The notes under the pieces: generated by a model
The model's input: only the letters and a program-made list of their open reading frames with translations
Told to the model about the DNA's origin: nothing
The model's database searches: none
Made by a program: the position numbers and the translations under genes
Shown: positions 17,867 to 26,414 of the stretch, one piece after another
Position numbering within the stretch: position 1 is the first letter of the stretch
Layout: every line of letters starts with the position of its first letter
Assembly: GCF_036492635.1 (NCBI RefSeq)
Contig: NZ_AP025307.1
Coordinates: 1 to 64,000 of the forward strand
Length of the DNA: 64,000 nucleotides
Origin: Aureibacter tunicatorum
GTDB taxonomy: Bacteria > Bacteroidota > Bacteroidia > Cytophagales > Cyclobacteriaceae
Direction of reading: 5' to 3'

Positions 17867-18256
17867 TTATTCTCGATAAAGTTTAAAATATATTGACAAG
17901 GTTACTTGTGAATCAATCCTTTTCCCTTCCTTTTTGGCAGGTGTCCAATTAGGCATATTTTTTACTAATCTAATAGCTTCTTTGTCACAGGATTCACACA
18001 GATTTTTCACCACTTCAACATCTACAATTTTACCATTTTTAGTTACCAAGAATGATATATAAACCTTTCCTTCTACAGTATGCTGACCCTGTTGCCAATG
18101 CATATTTTTTTTAAAGTAAACATGAAGTTGCTTCTTTCCCCCTGGAAAAGAGGCTACCGAATTAGCTATTTGGCTTTTACATGAAACACTTAGAAAAAGA
18201 GTGCATGCAACTATCGTATAATAAAAGACAGTCTTAATTATTTTATTTTTTGACAT
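17867..18256 (-). CDS. TonB C-terminal-domain lipoprotein
   Basis: A 129-residue lipoprotein if started at ATG 18256 (an upstream ATG at 18283 adds nine basic residues before the signal). The lipobox is LSVSC followed by KSQ. The mature part reads GKVYISFLVTKNGKIVDVEVVKNLCESCDKEAIRLVKNMPNWTPAKKEGK, which is the TonB C-terminal fold with the usual W-x-PA motif. There is no periplasm-spanning Pro-rich linker, so it is not an energy transducer of normal build. Such short forms are common in Bacteroidota and their function is unclear. It sits alone, at the edge of a region of orphan genes. Confidence 0.82.
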   Translation of the reverse strand: MSKNKIIKTVFYYTIVACTLFLSVSCKSQIANSVASFPGGKKQLHVYFKKNMHWQQGQHTVEGKVYISFLVTKNGKIVDVEVVKNLCESCDKEAIRLVKNMPNWTPAKKEGKRIDSQVTLSIYFKLYRE

Positions 18257-18579
18257 GATTCTTTTCAGCCTCTTTAACCACACTCTTGATCTTATTTTCT
18301 AAATCATCTGCCTATGATTTAAAAAATCTCAAATAACAGGCGACCTTAAAACTATATTTTCAGTAATTCAACGCTTGAAGCTAGTTTCAAATAATTACCA
18401 ACATAAAACAAATATAGATTATGACACAACTTCCCTTAATTAACTTTGATGAAAATGTCATCTGAAAACTTTTCAGGAAATTTTTGGATAGCTCTTAACT
18501 TAGGGATGTTATGTCAATGTCTATAATATACATAAATTCAAAATAAGATTATCACAATCAATTCGAACTGCTTTAAACA

Positions 18580-18607
18580 AAAAGCCTCAGCTTATGCCAA
18601 GGCTTTT
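18580..18607. terminator. AAAAGCCT/AGGCTTTT hairpin
   Basis: An 8-bp perfect stem around CAGCTTATGCCA, flanked by A and T runs, so it can terminate in either direction. Nearly the same sequence stands at 54969-54996, and a degraded form near 56364-56397. The hairpin is therefore a recurring genomic cassette rather than a unique terminator. Confidence 0.65.
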
Positions 18608-18789
18608 AAGTATTATCTATCGACATTGGAAATAAGTTGAAAACTTGCTCCAGTATTCTTTTTTAATCTAAACTTCAACCATATGGGGCCTTTAAAGAGC
18701 CTTTTCCTTTATCGCTTCACACTAAAATATCACTATTATAGCATTATAAAAGTGGTTTGATTCCTCCTCCTGTAAACCGACATCGGTTA

Positions 18790-18835
18790 ACCTACTACTT
18801 TAGTTACGCGTAGCGAAGTAGCACACCTTGAGCCA
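18790..18835. repeat. Imperfect palindromic element A at the 3' side of an orphan gene
   Basis: It reads ACGCGTAGCGAAGTAG then CACACCTTGAGCCAGATGG. The same order of parts (a TACTA..CGCTACGC hairpin, then ACACCTTGCGACAGATAGGG) occurs at 19391-19442. Both copies lie just past the stop codon of a small minus-strand orphan gene. It may be a REP-like element or a recombination scar. Confidence 0.35.
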
Positions 18836-18862
18836 GATGGAGTGATTGAAATAGTTTCTTTG

Positions 18863-19357
18863 TTAATGAGGTATATTCTTCTTATCAATTGTAAACTCTC
18901 CAATTTTACCTAGAAGTTCACTACTTCTATATTTAGTCCAATACATTTCTATAGTGATAGAGTCCGGTAAGGGAATGCCATTATATTTTTTATATATTGA
19001 TTTCCCTACATATTTCCAGCCTTTAAACCTCCAACTTGGTTTTTTTAAGCCATCTGTAACAAAATCTTCTTTAAAACGGACTACTATTTGATTTGAATCA
19101 CCTTCCAAAATTGTCTTTTTTTCAAATTCGAAAAATTGCTTTTCAGCATAACAATTATTTATTGTAAAAGACAATGTATCATTTAACTTAATAACATCTG
19201 GATGATTATATTCAAATAAATATGTACCTCTTTTTTTTGATTGTTTAAGATCAAAGCTCACCTTTTGTACAGTTTTTCTTATAGGCAAGAAATTAAAATA
19301 AACATATGTGACAAATAAAACAAACAACAGGAATATTATAATAAATAATTTTTTCAT
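18863..19357 (-). CDS. Single-span membrane-anchored protein, unknown
   Basis: A 164-residue protein with an N-terminal membrane span (residues about 4-24, FIIIFLLFVLFVTYVYFNF) and a hydrophilic beta-rich remainder (YLFEYNHPDVIKLNDTLSFTI, SWRFKGWKYVGKSIYKKY). I do not recognise the family. The span with little charge after it, the very low GC and the isolated position beside decayed fragments resemble immunity proteins of contact-dependent toxins. No toxin reading frame remains next to it. It is transcribed with no obvious partner. Confidence 0.6.
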   Translation of the reverse strand: MKKLFIIIFLLFVLFVTYVYFNFLPIRKTVQKVSFDLKQSKKRGTYLFEYNHPDVIKLNDTLSFTINNCYAEKQFFEFEKKTILEGDSNQIVVRFKEDFVTDGLKKPSWRFKGWKYVGKSIYKKYNGIPLPDSITIEMYWTKYRSSELLGKIGEFTIDKKNIPH

Positions 19358-19390
19358 AATGTTGCAATTTATATTTTTTTAGAAGGACTT

Positions 19391-19442
19391 ACTATGGTGT
19401 ACTATTTCGCTACGCTCGTAATACACCTTGCGACAGATAGGG
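19391..19442. repeat. Imperfect palindromic element B, copy of element A
   Basis: GTGTACTATTTCGCTACGC is followed by CGTAATACAC, forming an imperfect hairpin with GTGTA/TACAC ends, and then CTTGCGACAGATAGGG. It resembles element A at 18790-18835. It lies 12 bp beyond the stop codon of the membrane protein gene at 19455. Confidence 0.35.
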
Positions 19443-19454
19443 AGGCGGTATTTA

Positions 19455-19826
19455 TCATTTATTAAAAAGATGTCTAAGGTATAATATAACAATGATCATA
19501 ATACCTAGTATAGCATCTAGAGTTAATAATAATTGTCTATTTTTTTCATCTATTATAAAAGTGAAAAAAATTATAGCTAAAAAAGTATGCATTCCTATTC
19601 TTAGAAACTCTTGTTTCAATGTTGATTGCTTTAAAATAACAAGCATACCAAATATAATAATATATAAAGGAGACCAAATTCCTACCAAAACAGCAGCTCC
19701 AGCTTTTACAATATGCCAACCTTTTGTTAAACCTATATATACTCCTCCAAATATTGATAAGAATATTATTACGGAATTTCTAGCAAAAAACATCTTAATG
19801 TTTTTTTTAGCATTATTTTTTATCAT
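19455..19826 (-). CDS. Small polytopic membrane protein, immunity-like
   Basis: A 123-residue protein with about four hydrophobic segments (IIFLSIFGGVYIGL, AGAAVLVGIWSPLYIIIFGMLVIL, MHTFLAIIFFTFII, LDAILGIMIIVILYL). I do not recognise a family. Its start codon lies inside the last codons of an upstream truncated coding fragment (stop at 19813-19815), the tight overlap seen between a toxin and its immunity gene. The inferred role is membrane immunity to a lost toxin. Direct evidence for that is only the gene order. Confidence 0.6.
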   Translation of the reverse strand: MIKNNAKKNIKMFFARNSVIIFLSIFGGVYIGLTKGWHIVKAGAAVLVGIWSPLYIIIFGMLVILKQSTLKQEFLRIGMHTFLAIIFFTFIIDEKNRQLLLTLDAILGIMIIVILYLRHLFNK

Positions 19827-19959
19827 CTTCTTTTAAGTACTCTTTAGGTAAATTTGAAGTTATTCCTGAAACGGCTGTTCCAGTTGCTCGACCAAGCTTA
19901 CTTATTTGATTTGAAATGACACTAATTATAACTCCCTCTGCAATTATTTCTACATAGAC
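19813..19959 (-). pseudogene. C-terminal remnant of a lost protein overlapping the membrane gene
   Basis: The minus strand from 19959 to the TAA at 19813 is open and reads as a plausible protein tail (VIISVISNQISKLGRATG then TAVSGITSNLPKEYLKEDDKK). It has no start codon, and a stop at 19960-19962 precedes it. The alternating hydrophobic pattern and its overlap with the next gene's start suggest the surviving end of a toxin or secreted protein. Confidence 0.5.
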
Positions 19960-20110
19960 TTAGCCAGTGTTATTTTAATCTAAAGCCTGATGGTAGTCTT
20001 GGTGTCTTATTGCTTTCAGTTCCTATCTCCGCATCATAGATACTCTGCCTTGGGCATTCCGGATGTAATAGATATTAGCAATATGTTTGCAACAATAGAA
20101 TAATCCTTAT

Positions 20111-20455
20111 TTAAGGCATTTTAGTTATTAAAATCCATAATGGATAAATGAAAATAATAATCAGTACTAAAATTGATTTTATTAATTTAAATTTTTCATT
20201 CTTAAAATACTCAACAATACTTTCTGTTTTTTTCTTTGAAAAATAAAACAAATTAAATACACCTATAATTACCATTAATGAAAATAGATATACAGAATTC
20301 AATTCGTAGTCTATTTTTTTTAAATAAAAATTTAAAACTAATAAATCTATTGCTATAACTATACTTAATGCTATTCTAGCGGATATATCAGGATCTGTAC
20401 CTCCCAAATTATATATTCTATAAATTTGTAAATAAATATATTCGTAAATTATCAT
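20111..20455 (-). CDS. Small membrane protein, unknown
   Basis: A 114-residue protein with about three hydrophobic stretches (ISARIALSIVIAIDLLVLNFYL, SVYLFSLMVIIGVFNLFYF, LIKSILVLIIIFIYPLWILI). No family is recognised. It is AT-rich and has the same size and style as the neighbouring orphan membrane gene, and coding debris lies just upstream (20511-20600). It could be another orphan immunity protein; nothing in it proves this. Confidence 0.55.
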   Translation of the reverse strand: MIIYEYIYLQIYRIYNLGGTDPDISARIALSIVIAIDLLVLNFYLKKIDYELNSVYLFSLMVIIGVFNLFYFSKKKTESIVEYFKNEKFKLIKSILVLIIIFIYPLWILITKMP

Positions 20456-20510
20456 TTTTAAAAAATAAGTTTTAAAGCTCTATTATATTTCATATAATTT
20501 CTTTAAGCTC

Positions 20511-20600
20511 TTCATGAATATTTTAATGAACTGTCACAACCTAAAGTATCATCAATTAAAAAAGTCCTTACTACATATATTTCTGTGATAAGGTAGTACT
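20511..20600 (-). pseudogene. Short coding remnant in the 20.46-20.89 kb gap
   Basis: The frame between a TAG at 20601-20603 and a TGA at 20511-20513 reads KYYLITEIYVVRTFLIDD then TLGCDSSLKYS, a beta-strand-like tail with no start codon. Elsewhere in 20614-20894 other short open stretches (for example NVNFGYEYPMKNQFGS on the minus strand) hint at further decay. The gap holds no intact gene. Confidence 0.3.
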
Positions 20601-20954
20601 TCTAAAATAAATATTAAAAACTCGTTGCCTTTATAAAGTTAGTCATTTTTCACTACTATCAAATCGACTCATTACCTGTTCGAAAGAATATTAATCTATC
20701 TGCGTCTACATTTTGCCTGCTTGATTGGAGGCTACGCATGTACTGCCAAATTGATTCTTCATAGGATACTCATAGCCAAAATTGACATTCTCATTTAATT
20801 AATGCACCCTTTGGCGATTTCGGTATTTCCAATCATCATATGAAACCTTATCATTTCTAAACTCTATAAAGCTTGGCTTAAGAAAATAAAACTATTGAAA
20901 CCACATTGCTATTTTATAGTTGTCATTAAACATCAATGCTTATTTTTTGAGCTT

Positions 20955-23381
20955 ATGCTTTTCGATCACTTAAGATATCGCAACAAAACATCCTCTTCTC
21001 AGAAAATAAAGCGTGTCAATAGCAAATCAACCTCATCGACTTCTTATCGCATGCCGCCTATACAACGCTATGTTTATTCGGGTTCTGACAGCAAAACTCC
21101 CTTGCAAAATATCGATGAACTGCCACTTGCTATCAAGCAGGAATTGGAAGACTATCCAGATAAGGAAAGACAAGACCTTACAAAAGCTTTAGAGGATGCC
21201 ATTTCAGACCCGGACACACCAGTGCGTATACATGAAGATTTTAATTTGGAAGATATCAAAGTCCAACTGTTGACTCCCCGCAAATCCGCGATAACCATTG
21301 CCAATGCTTACAGAACAAGCGATATCATAGTTGCTACTCAAAAAGCCCGAAAAATCATCGAGCCTGAAATTCAAAATGTATTGAGAGACGGCACACCTGT
21401 CTTCATAGAAGATGTTATGCGCTACTTAGGCATTCATGAAGGAAAGCTATCCATCACAGATAAACGTCCTGAAGAGCGTAATCCTTTCGACTATTTTGGG
21501 ATATGGCTTCAAAAAAACATGCCCGAACTTCCAGCCGACCACACACCGTCCCAACTTAACTTATGGACAAGGTTAGCACGAGGCAAAGCCATGCATTATT
21601 TCACAAGGATAGCCAAGACGCCTATCTATATTCAGTTCATGCTGGAATATATGGATGAAGCCCAGTTAATGCGAGAAGATATCAGAGAAACTGATCACTT
21701 AGATCCTGCATATTATGACCTGTTAACGATTTACGATCATTTTTTGACCTATTTAGGCCTCAAACCTTATGAAGGAGCTGCAATTTTACTCGACAACCTA
21801 AACTTGGTTCGTCATGGCGAATACGTCCATCAGCCTTGGAGAGTTAACAGTCTTTTGTGGAGACATCATCTGCAAAGAATTTACTTGGCAGATACTAATT
21901 CCAGGCCTTCTGTCATAGCCGGAATCCGTGAAGCAAGGCCTTCTGCTTTAGAACAAGCCATAGAATTGCCAGCAGGATATTCACTTGAAGGAGGAGCTTC
22001 GAATACGATTCCAGATGATTTTGACATGTTAACGCGCGGGGAACTCAAATCGATAGCGTTCGATCCCTCCGCATATGACGAAATACTCACCATCGATGAG
22101 TTCCAAGCAAAGATGAAAAAGGAAAGCATGGCTAATTTTCATATACGAAGAATGCTAGTTCCTGAGCTTGTCATGATCGAAGCCCGTTTGCAGGAATACG
22201 AGATTGTCAAGCAAAAATCAGCTTTATTGCAAACAGAAATGAGGCAACTCCAAGAGTTAGACAAGAAATCTCATTTATACAAATTCAATATTGATAGAAT
22301 CAGGGCTGCCGATCTCCGTTCCTGTCATTGCCGTATGGAACTGTTGGATGAAATCGAACATAATATCTACTTGTGGCATTCCAGATGTCCTGTTTTGAGT
22401 ATGAGCATTCCGCCTGCATTTCATAAAAGCTTATTCATGCTATTGGAAACTTTGCATAAAGAGCATGTAGACCTCATAGGTTACATGCTAGAGCAGGGCC
22501 ACCCATTATGGGTTCCGGATCAAGCAGGCCTTACTGAAGAGGAGCACGAGCATATTCAGATGACATGGCAAAAACTTGCCAAAGATCCCAGCAAAGAACT
22601 TTTCACGATTATCAGCAATTTGATGTTCTCAGAATCCACAAGATTGCCAGATGCCGCACAATTTTTCCAAATGGTTATGAGCTCATTTGCCAGACTGTTA
22701 AGCCGACCATTCGGAAGAAAGCTTGTTTGCGACATTGTCAATAACTCTCAACATCGACTTCGTGTTTTTCCCGTTCCATATTACGATAAAGAATCTACAA
22801 ACTGCGTTCATCCTACAGGCTGGAGATCAAACACAGCAACTGCCAAATCCGATTTTGATAAAGACAATCTATTTGGCGAGGTAAATCCCTCTCCAAAGCA
22901 TGGAGGCAATATAGAGCTTAAGTACCCTGATTTTGAGCTTCAAGGCCAAATGGGAACCCATTGGTCTGTGGTAAAAAGGCCTTATAGAGCGAGACGCCAA
23001 GACAGTCCTGTACCTAAGTCCAAAGAAGAAAAGACTGATGCTGTCGATTTGCTAAAAGCTCAAAATCATTACATTCCAAATAGCGGTAATATTATATTAA
23101 AACCCACATTTGTTGTACTTGGACATGAAGGAGGACATGTCAAGAACTTTCAAGAGGGAACAAACCGTCATCACGTACATAAGGATCATTATGAAACAGA
23201 CCCTGAATTAATATTATGGAGAAACAATGAAGAGCATTATGTTATTACTCAAGTGGAAAATCCGATTCGCGAAGAGCATCATTTGCCCCCAAGACAATGG
23301 CATATAAGCCAGTCCATACTTTTCACAGAATTCATCAGCCACGCGGAAGGTTTCAAAAAATACAGGAAAGTATTGTCTTAA
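20955..23381 (+). CDS. Large MPPIQ-leader protein with M91-like metalloprotease end
   Basis: An 808-residue protein if started at ATG 20955 (a TTG at 20895 would add 20 residues). It has no signal peptide. A basic Ser/Lys leader ends in MPPIQRYVYSGSD; PIQR-type motifs are familiar from proteins associated with contractile injection systems. The middle (about 80-700) is helical and unrecognised. Near the end FVVLGHEGGHVKN (His724) gives HExxH, followed by DPELILWRNNEEHYVITQ and VENPIREEHHLPPRQW. The sequence NEE..VI..ENPIREE..LPPR resembles the M91 (NleD) peptidase family, whose third zinc ligand is a downstream acidic residue. It is probably a toxin or effector acting inside another cell; delivery is inferred. 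Confidence 0.65.
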   Translation: MLFDHLRYRNKTSSSQKIKRVNSKSTSSTSYRMPPIQRYVYSGSDSKTPLQNIDELPLAIKQELEDYPDKERQDLTKALEDAISDPDTPVRIHEDFNLEDIKVQLLTPRKSAITIANAYRTSDIIVATQKARKIIEPEIQNVLRDGTPVFIEDVMRYLGIHEGKLSITDKRPEERNPFDYFGIWLQKNMPELPADHTPSQLNLWTRLARGKAMHYFTRIAKTPIYIQFMLEYMDEAQLMREDIRETDHLDPAYYDLLTIYDHFLTYLGLKPYEGAAILLDNLNLVRHGEYVHQPWRVNSLLWRHHLQRIYLADTNSRPSVIAGIREARPSALEQAIELPAGYSLEGGASNTIPDDFDMLTRGELKSIAFDPSAYDEILTIDEFQAKMKKESMANFHIRRMLVPELVMIEARLQEYEIVKQKSALLQTEMRQLQELDKKSHLYKFNIDRIRAADLRSCHCRMELLDEIEHNIYLWHSRCPVLSMSIPPAFHKSLFMLLETLHKEHVDLIGYMLEQGHPLWVPDQAGLTEEEHEHIQMTWQKLAKDPSKELFTIISNLMFSESTRLPDAAQFFQMVMSSFARLLSRPFGRKLVCDIVNNSQHRLRVFPVPYYDKESTNCVHPTGWRSNTATAKSDFDKDNLFGEVNPSPKHGGNIELKYPDFELQGQMGTHWSVVKRPYRARRQDSPVPKSKEEKTDAVDLLKAQNHYIPNSGNIILKPTFVVLGHEGGHVKNFQEGTNRHHVHKDHYETDPELILWRNNEEHYVITQVENPIREEHHLPPRQWHISQSILFTEFISHAEGFKKYRKVLS

Positions 23382-23595
23382 TAAAATATAATGTTCAAGT
23401 AGTTCCTTTCCGCGCTATTTTATCCTTTTCCCTAAAATTTTTTCCAAATAACAATCCTTCTTTTGACAGTATTGCTCGCTTATAGAATAATACCTAAAAA
23501 TCGACAAAGCATTCCGAAATATATATCAATTCTAATGGATCCGCTATACGACCTTTGTATCATCAATTAATTCTCAACAAGAAAAAAACTATATC

Positions 23596-24513
23596 ATGAA
23601 CTCATCGGAAGAATATCAAAAGAAAGTCGCTTTTTTTGGAAATGCGGTAACTTCAGTCATTAGAACTGACATGCCCAAAACACCTATAGATTATGGAATG
23701 AAATACAAAGATGTCTCCTTTACTGCATTGGATGGCATTAAAATAGCAGCTTGGTATATTCCTGCATCTTCTCCATCAGACAAGCTCATACTTATGACGC
23801 ACCCCTTAAATTTCAATAAATATGGCTTTGTCCCGCCAGAAGAGCTAAAAGCATTTGCCAATGTCCCTGTTGAATTCATGCCGGCAGCCAAGCATTTGCA
23901 TAAAGCTGGCTATAATATATTGACAATGGATTTAAGAAATCACGGTGACAGTGATAGCTATAATAACAACCAAACAGGTTCAGGAACCTATGAATGGCAA
24001 GACGTAGCTGGCATGATGAAATACGTCAATGAAAACAAGGAACTCAAACATATGCAAAAAGCTTTTTTAAGTTATTGTGTTGGGGCAAAATCAACATTAG
24101 CGGCGATCACACATGCGCCTGAGTATTTTAACGATATTAAGGCGATCATTTCAGTTCAAGCTCTTTCTGTAGATGTCGCAGCGGAAAATATGGCGAAAAA
24201 TCAACTAGGCATTGAAAACACAGATCAATTTGTAGAAGACCTCAGAGAATACCTTAAAAAAGAAAAAAACATAAGTCTAGCGGACATGTCCCCACGAGAC
24301 TATGTAAAGCATCTTAAATGCCCTATCATGTATGTTCAAATAAAAAATGATAAAACTACTTCTCCATCAGACACACAAGAGTTTTACGACAATACTCCCA
24401 CAGAAAAAGAATTATTATGGATAGAAGGTGATCTGCATAGATTTGAAGGGTATAACTATTTGGGGAAACATCCTGAAAAAATGTTGGAATTCTTTGCTAA
24501 GTACTTTAAATAA
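23596..24513 (+). CDS. Alpha/beta hydrolase with Cys at the nucleophile position
   Basis: A 305-residue cytoplasmic hydrolase. The fold order is visible: LILMTHPLNFN, ILTMDLRNHGDSDSY, the nucleophile elbow LSYCVGAKST with Cys in place of the usual Ser, a late strand CPIMYVQIKNDKTTSPSD and a C-terminal His in IEGDLHRFEGYNY. A second alpha/beta hydrolase at 27027 also has Cys at the elbow. An AraC-family gene follows 34 bp downstream in the same direction and probably controls or is co-expressed with it. Substrate is unknown; dienelactone-hydrolase-like or YcjY-like enzymes share this Cys elbow. Confidence 0.82.
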   Translation: MNSSEEYQKKVAFFGNAVTSVIRTDMPKTPIDYGMKYKDVSFTALDGIKIAAWYIPASSPSDKLILMTHPLNFNKYGFVPPEELKAFANVPVEFMPAAKHLHKAGYNILTMDLRNHGDSDSYNNNQTGSGTYEWQDVAGMMKYVNENKELKHMQKAFLSYCVGAKSTLAAITHAPEYFNDIKAIISVQALSVDVAAENMAKNQLGIENTDQFVEDLREYLKKEKNISLADMSPRDYVKHLKCPIMYVQIKNDKTTSPSDTQEFYDNTPTEKELLWIEGDLHRFEGYNYLGKHPEKMLEFFAKYFK

Positions 24514-24547
24514 TAAATTAAGGGAGGCTTCCGTCTCCCATGTAAAT

Positions 24548-25465
24548 ATGAGACAAGAAATAACACGAGTTCCGAGTATTCATAAACTGCATAAATTGCT
24601 TGGAATAGAACCTCCAGCTCACCCTTTGATATCAGTAATAGATCTTACAAAGGCACACCCTATCCAAAGCAATTTCAATAGTAAAATGGTATTCAGCTTT
24701 TATGCTGTGATGCTTAAACAAGGCGAAAATTGCAAAATGAAATATGGACGTCAACCATTTGATTTTGAAGAAGGAACAATATTTTATATCTCTCCAGATC
24801 AATCGCTTACTGTTCCCTTAGAACGCATTGAAAGAGAACATAATGGATGGGGACTTTATTTTCATCCTGATTTGCTTAAAGGAAGTCCGCTAAATGAGAA
24901 AATAAAAAAATACGACTATTTTCAATACAATAGCGATGAGTCATTGCATATATCTTCAGAAGAAAAAAATCACCTTGAAATGGCTCTTCGCAATATTCAA
25001 AAAGAATACAATCAAAACCTTGATCACTTTAGCACAGAGCTTATCATCACCAATCTAGAGTTATTTCTTAACTACAGCAAGAGAGCATACAGTCGTCAAT
25101 TTATAACCCGGAAATCTTTTAATACGCATGTAGTTACTGATTTTCAAGAGCAATTGGATGCCTATTTTTCAGAAGAAAAACATCTCAGTTTAGGAATGCC
25201 AACTGTCCAATATTTGGCAGAACAATTAAATTATTCCGCTGAATACCTCGGAGAGTTAATGAAAAATGAAACAGGCAAAGGTGCATTGGAGTATATTCAT
25301 GAACATATCGTAAACCTTGCCAAGAATCTGTTGCTTAACTCTTCTGATTCCATCGGACAAATAGCTTATGGCTTAGGATTCGAACATTTGTCGCATTTTG
25401 CAAAAATGTTCAAAAAAAATACCGGCATGTCCGCTAGCGAATTCAGGAGTGATCATCTGATGTAG
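24548..25465 (+). CDS. AraC-family transcriptional regulator 1
   Basis: A 305-residue regulator. The N-terminal half is a cupin-like sensor (FSFYAVMLKQGENCKMKYG, FEEGTIFYISPDQ). The C-terminal 100 residues are two helix-turn-helices (VQYLAEQLNYSAEYLGELMK, IGQIAYGLGFEHLSHFAKMFKK). ATG 24548 is preferred because the frame upstream lies inside the hydrolase gene. It is about half identical by eye to the regulator at 25476, which faces it, so the two are paralogs. It follows the hydrolase gene at 23596. Confidence 0.9.
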   Translation: MRQEITRVPSIHKLHKLLGIEPPAHPLISVIDLTKAHPIQSNFNSKMVFSFYAVMLKQGENCKMKYGRQPFDFEEGTIFYISPDQSLTVPLERIEREHNGWGLYFHPDLLKGSPLNEKIKKYDYFQYNSDESLHISSEEKNHLEMALRNIQKEYNQNLDHFSTELIITNLELFLNYSKRAYSRQFITRKSFNTHVVTDFQEQLDAYFSEEKHLSLGMPTVQYLAEQLNYSAEYLGELMKNETGKGALEYIHEHIVNLAKNLLLNSSDSIGQIAYGLGFEHLSHFAKMFKKNTGMSASEFRSDHLM

Positions 25466-25489
25466 CTGAAGCCAATCATCTATTCAGCT
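25464..25489. terminator. Hairpin shared by two convergent AraC genes
   Basis: AGCTGAA / TTCAGCT arms (7 bp) around a 12-base loop overlap the stop codons of both convergent genes, whose ends are 10 bp apart. No T-run is present, so termination is only possible. Confidence 0.35.
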
Positions 25490-26387
25490 CACGATACTCT
25501 CCGGGACTATATCCAGTTTTCCTTTTGAATAATTTGCTGAAATATGGAGCACTTTCAAATCCCAAGCTATAAGCAATCTGACTTACTTGTTCACTGCTTG
25601 CCAAAAGTTGGTTCTTGGCTTTTTCAATAATATAATGATGAATATGCTCTTGAGCGCTTTGCCCTGTCTCTTTTTTCAACAAATCTCCCAAATAGTTTGG
25701 TGTCATATTCAATTGATCCGCGCAGTATTTAACCGTTGGTATTCCTAGATCATTCAACTGATCGGAATTTATATATTCTCTTAATATTCCCTCAAATTGA
25801 ATCACAATATCCTTGTTCATATTTGAGCGCGTATAAAATTGACGATCATAGAATCTGGCGCAATAATCAAGCAGCAATTCAATATTGGTGATAATCAGCT
25901 TTTGGCTATGCTTGTCGATATTCAAAGCATATTCCTCCTTGATCGTCTGCATGATATTCAGCAATACCCCCTTTTCCCTTTCCGACAAATGCAATGCTTC
26001 GGTTTGTTTGTATGCAAAAAAGGAATACTTGTCGATATGCTTTCCCAATTCCGACTTTCGAATCAAATCGGGGTGAAAATGAAGTGACCATCCTGAAAAT
26101 CTCGCGCAATCCTCATCCGGTTCAAAATGAGCTACTTGTTCAGGCGTCTTAAAAACCAATACCCCATCTTCAAAATCGTACGCGCTTCTACCAAATTTCA
26201 CTTTTCCGCCGCTGACGCTTTTAAGCGATATGGAATAAGTATTGATGATAAATTTCTTGTTCAAGTGCTTAGTCTCTTCAAAAACAATATCATCATACTT
26301 GATCAATGTAATCAAAGGATGCTCTGGTTTCCCTAGCCCAATGACTTCACGCAACTGGCTTATCGAGTCAATTTTCACTATTTCCAT
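25476..26387 (-). CDS. AraC-family transcriptional regulator 2
   Basis: A 303-residue paralog of the regulator at 24548, with the same layout: sensor half (GKVKFGRSAYDFEDGVLVF, GWSLHFHPDLIRKSELGKHI) and C-terminal double HTH (VKYCADQLNMTPNYLGDLLK, VSQIAYSLGFESAPYFSKLFKR). It is transcribed toward its paralog. Upstream, in the same direction, are the membrane protein at 26415 and the hydrolase at 27027, so each hydrolase has its own AraC gene in a mirrored arrangement. Its ligand is unknown. Confidence 0.9.
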   Translation of the reverse strand: MEIVKIDSISQLREVIGLGKPEHPLITLIKYDDIVFEETKHLNKKFIINTYSISLKSVSGGKVKFGRSAYDFEDGVLVFKTPEQVAHFEPDEDCARFSGWSLHFHPDLIRKSELGKHIDKYSFFAYKQTEALHLSEREKGVLLNIMQTIKEEYALNIDKHSQKLIITNIELLLDYCARFYDRQFYTRSNMNKDIVIQFEGILREYINSDQLNDLGIPTVKYCADQLNMTPNYLGDLLKKETGQSAQEHIHHYIIEKAKNQLLASSEQVSQIAYSLGFESAPYFSKLFKRKTGYSPGEYRELNR

Positions 26388-26414
26388 GCCGTCTTAAATC
26401 TATCAATTTTACTT

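Larger units (their letters stand above)
18284..18862. other. Gene-free stretch with one terminator-like hairpin
   Basis: About 580 bp with no convincing reading frame. It holds the hairpin described at 18580 and, near its right end (about 18790-18835), a short imperfect palindrome followed by ACACCTTG that recurs at about 19391-19442. Otherwise nothing is recognisable. Confidence 0.5.

Noticed and set aside
19492-19836. A 114-residue plus-strand frame opposite the membrane protein at 19455
   Set aside because: It is antisense to a gene with clear membrane spans and has no credible ribosome site.
19963-20110. A minus-strand fragment reading IYYIRNAQGRVSMM, similar to an Rhs core motif
   Set aside because: Only about 14 residues agree and the frame closes at once, so I could not separate it from chance.
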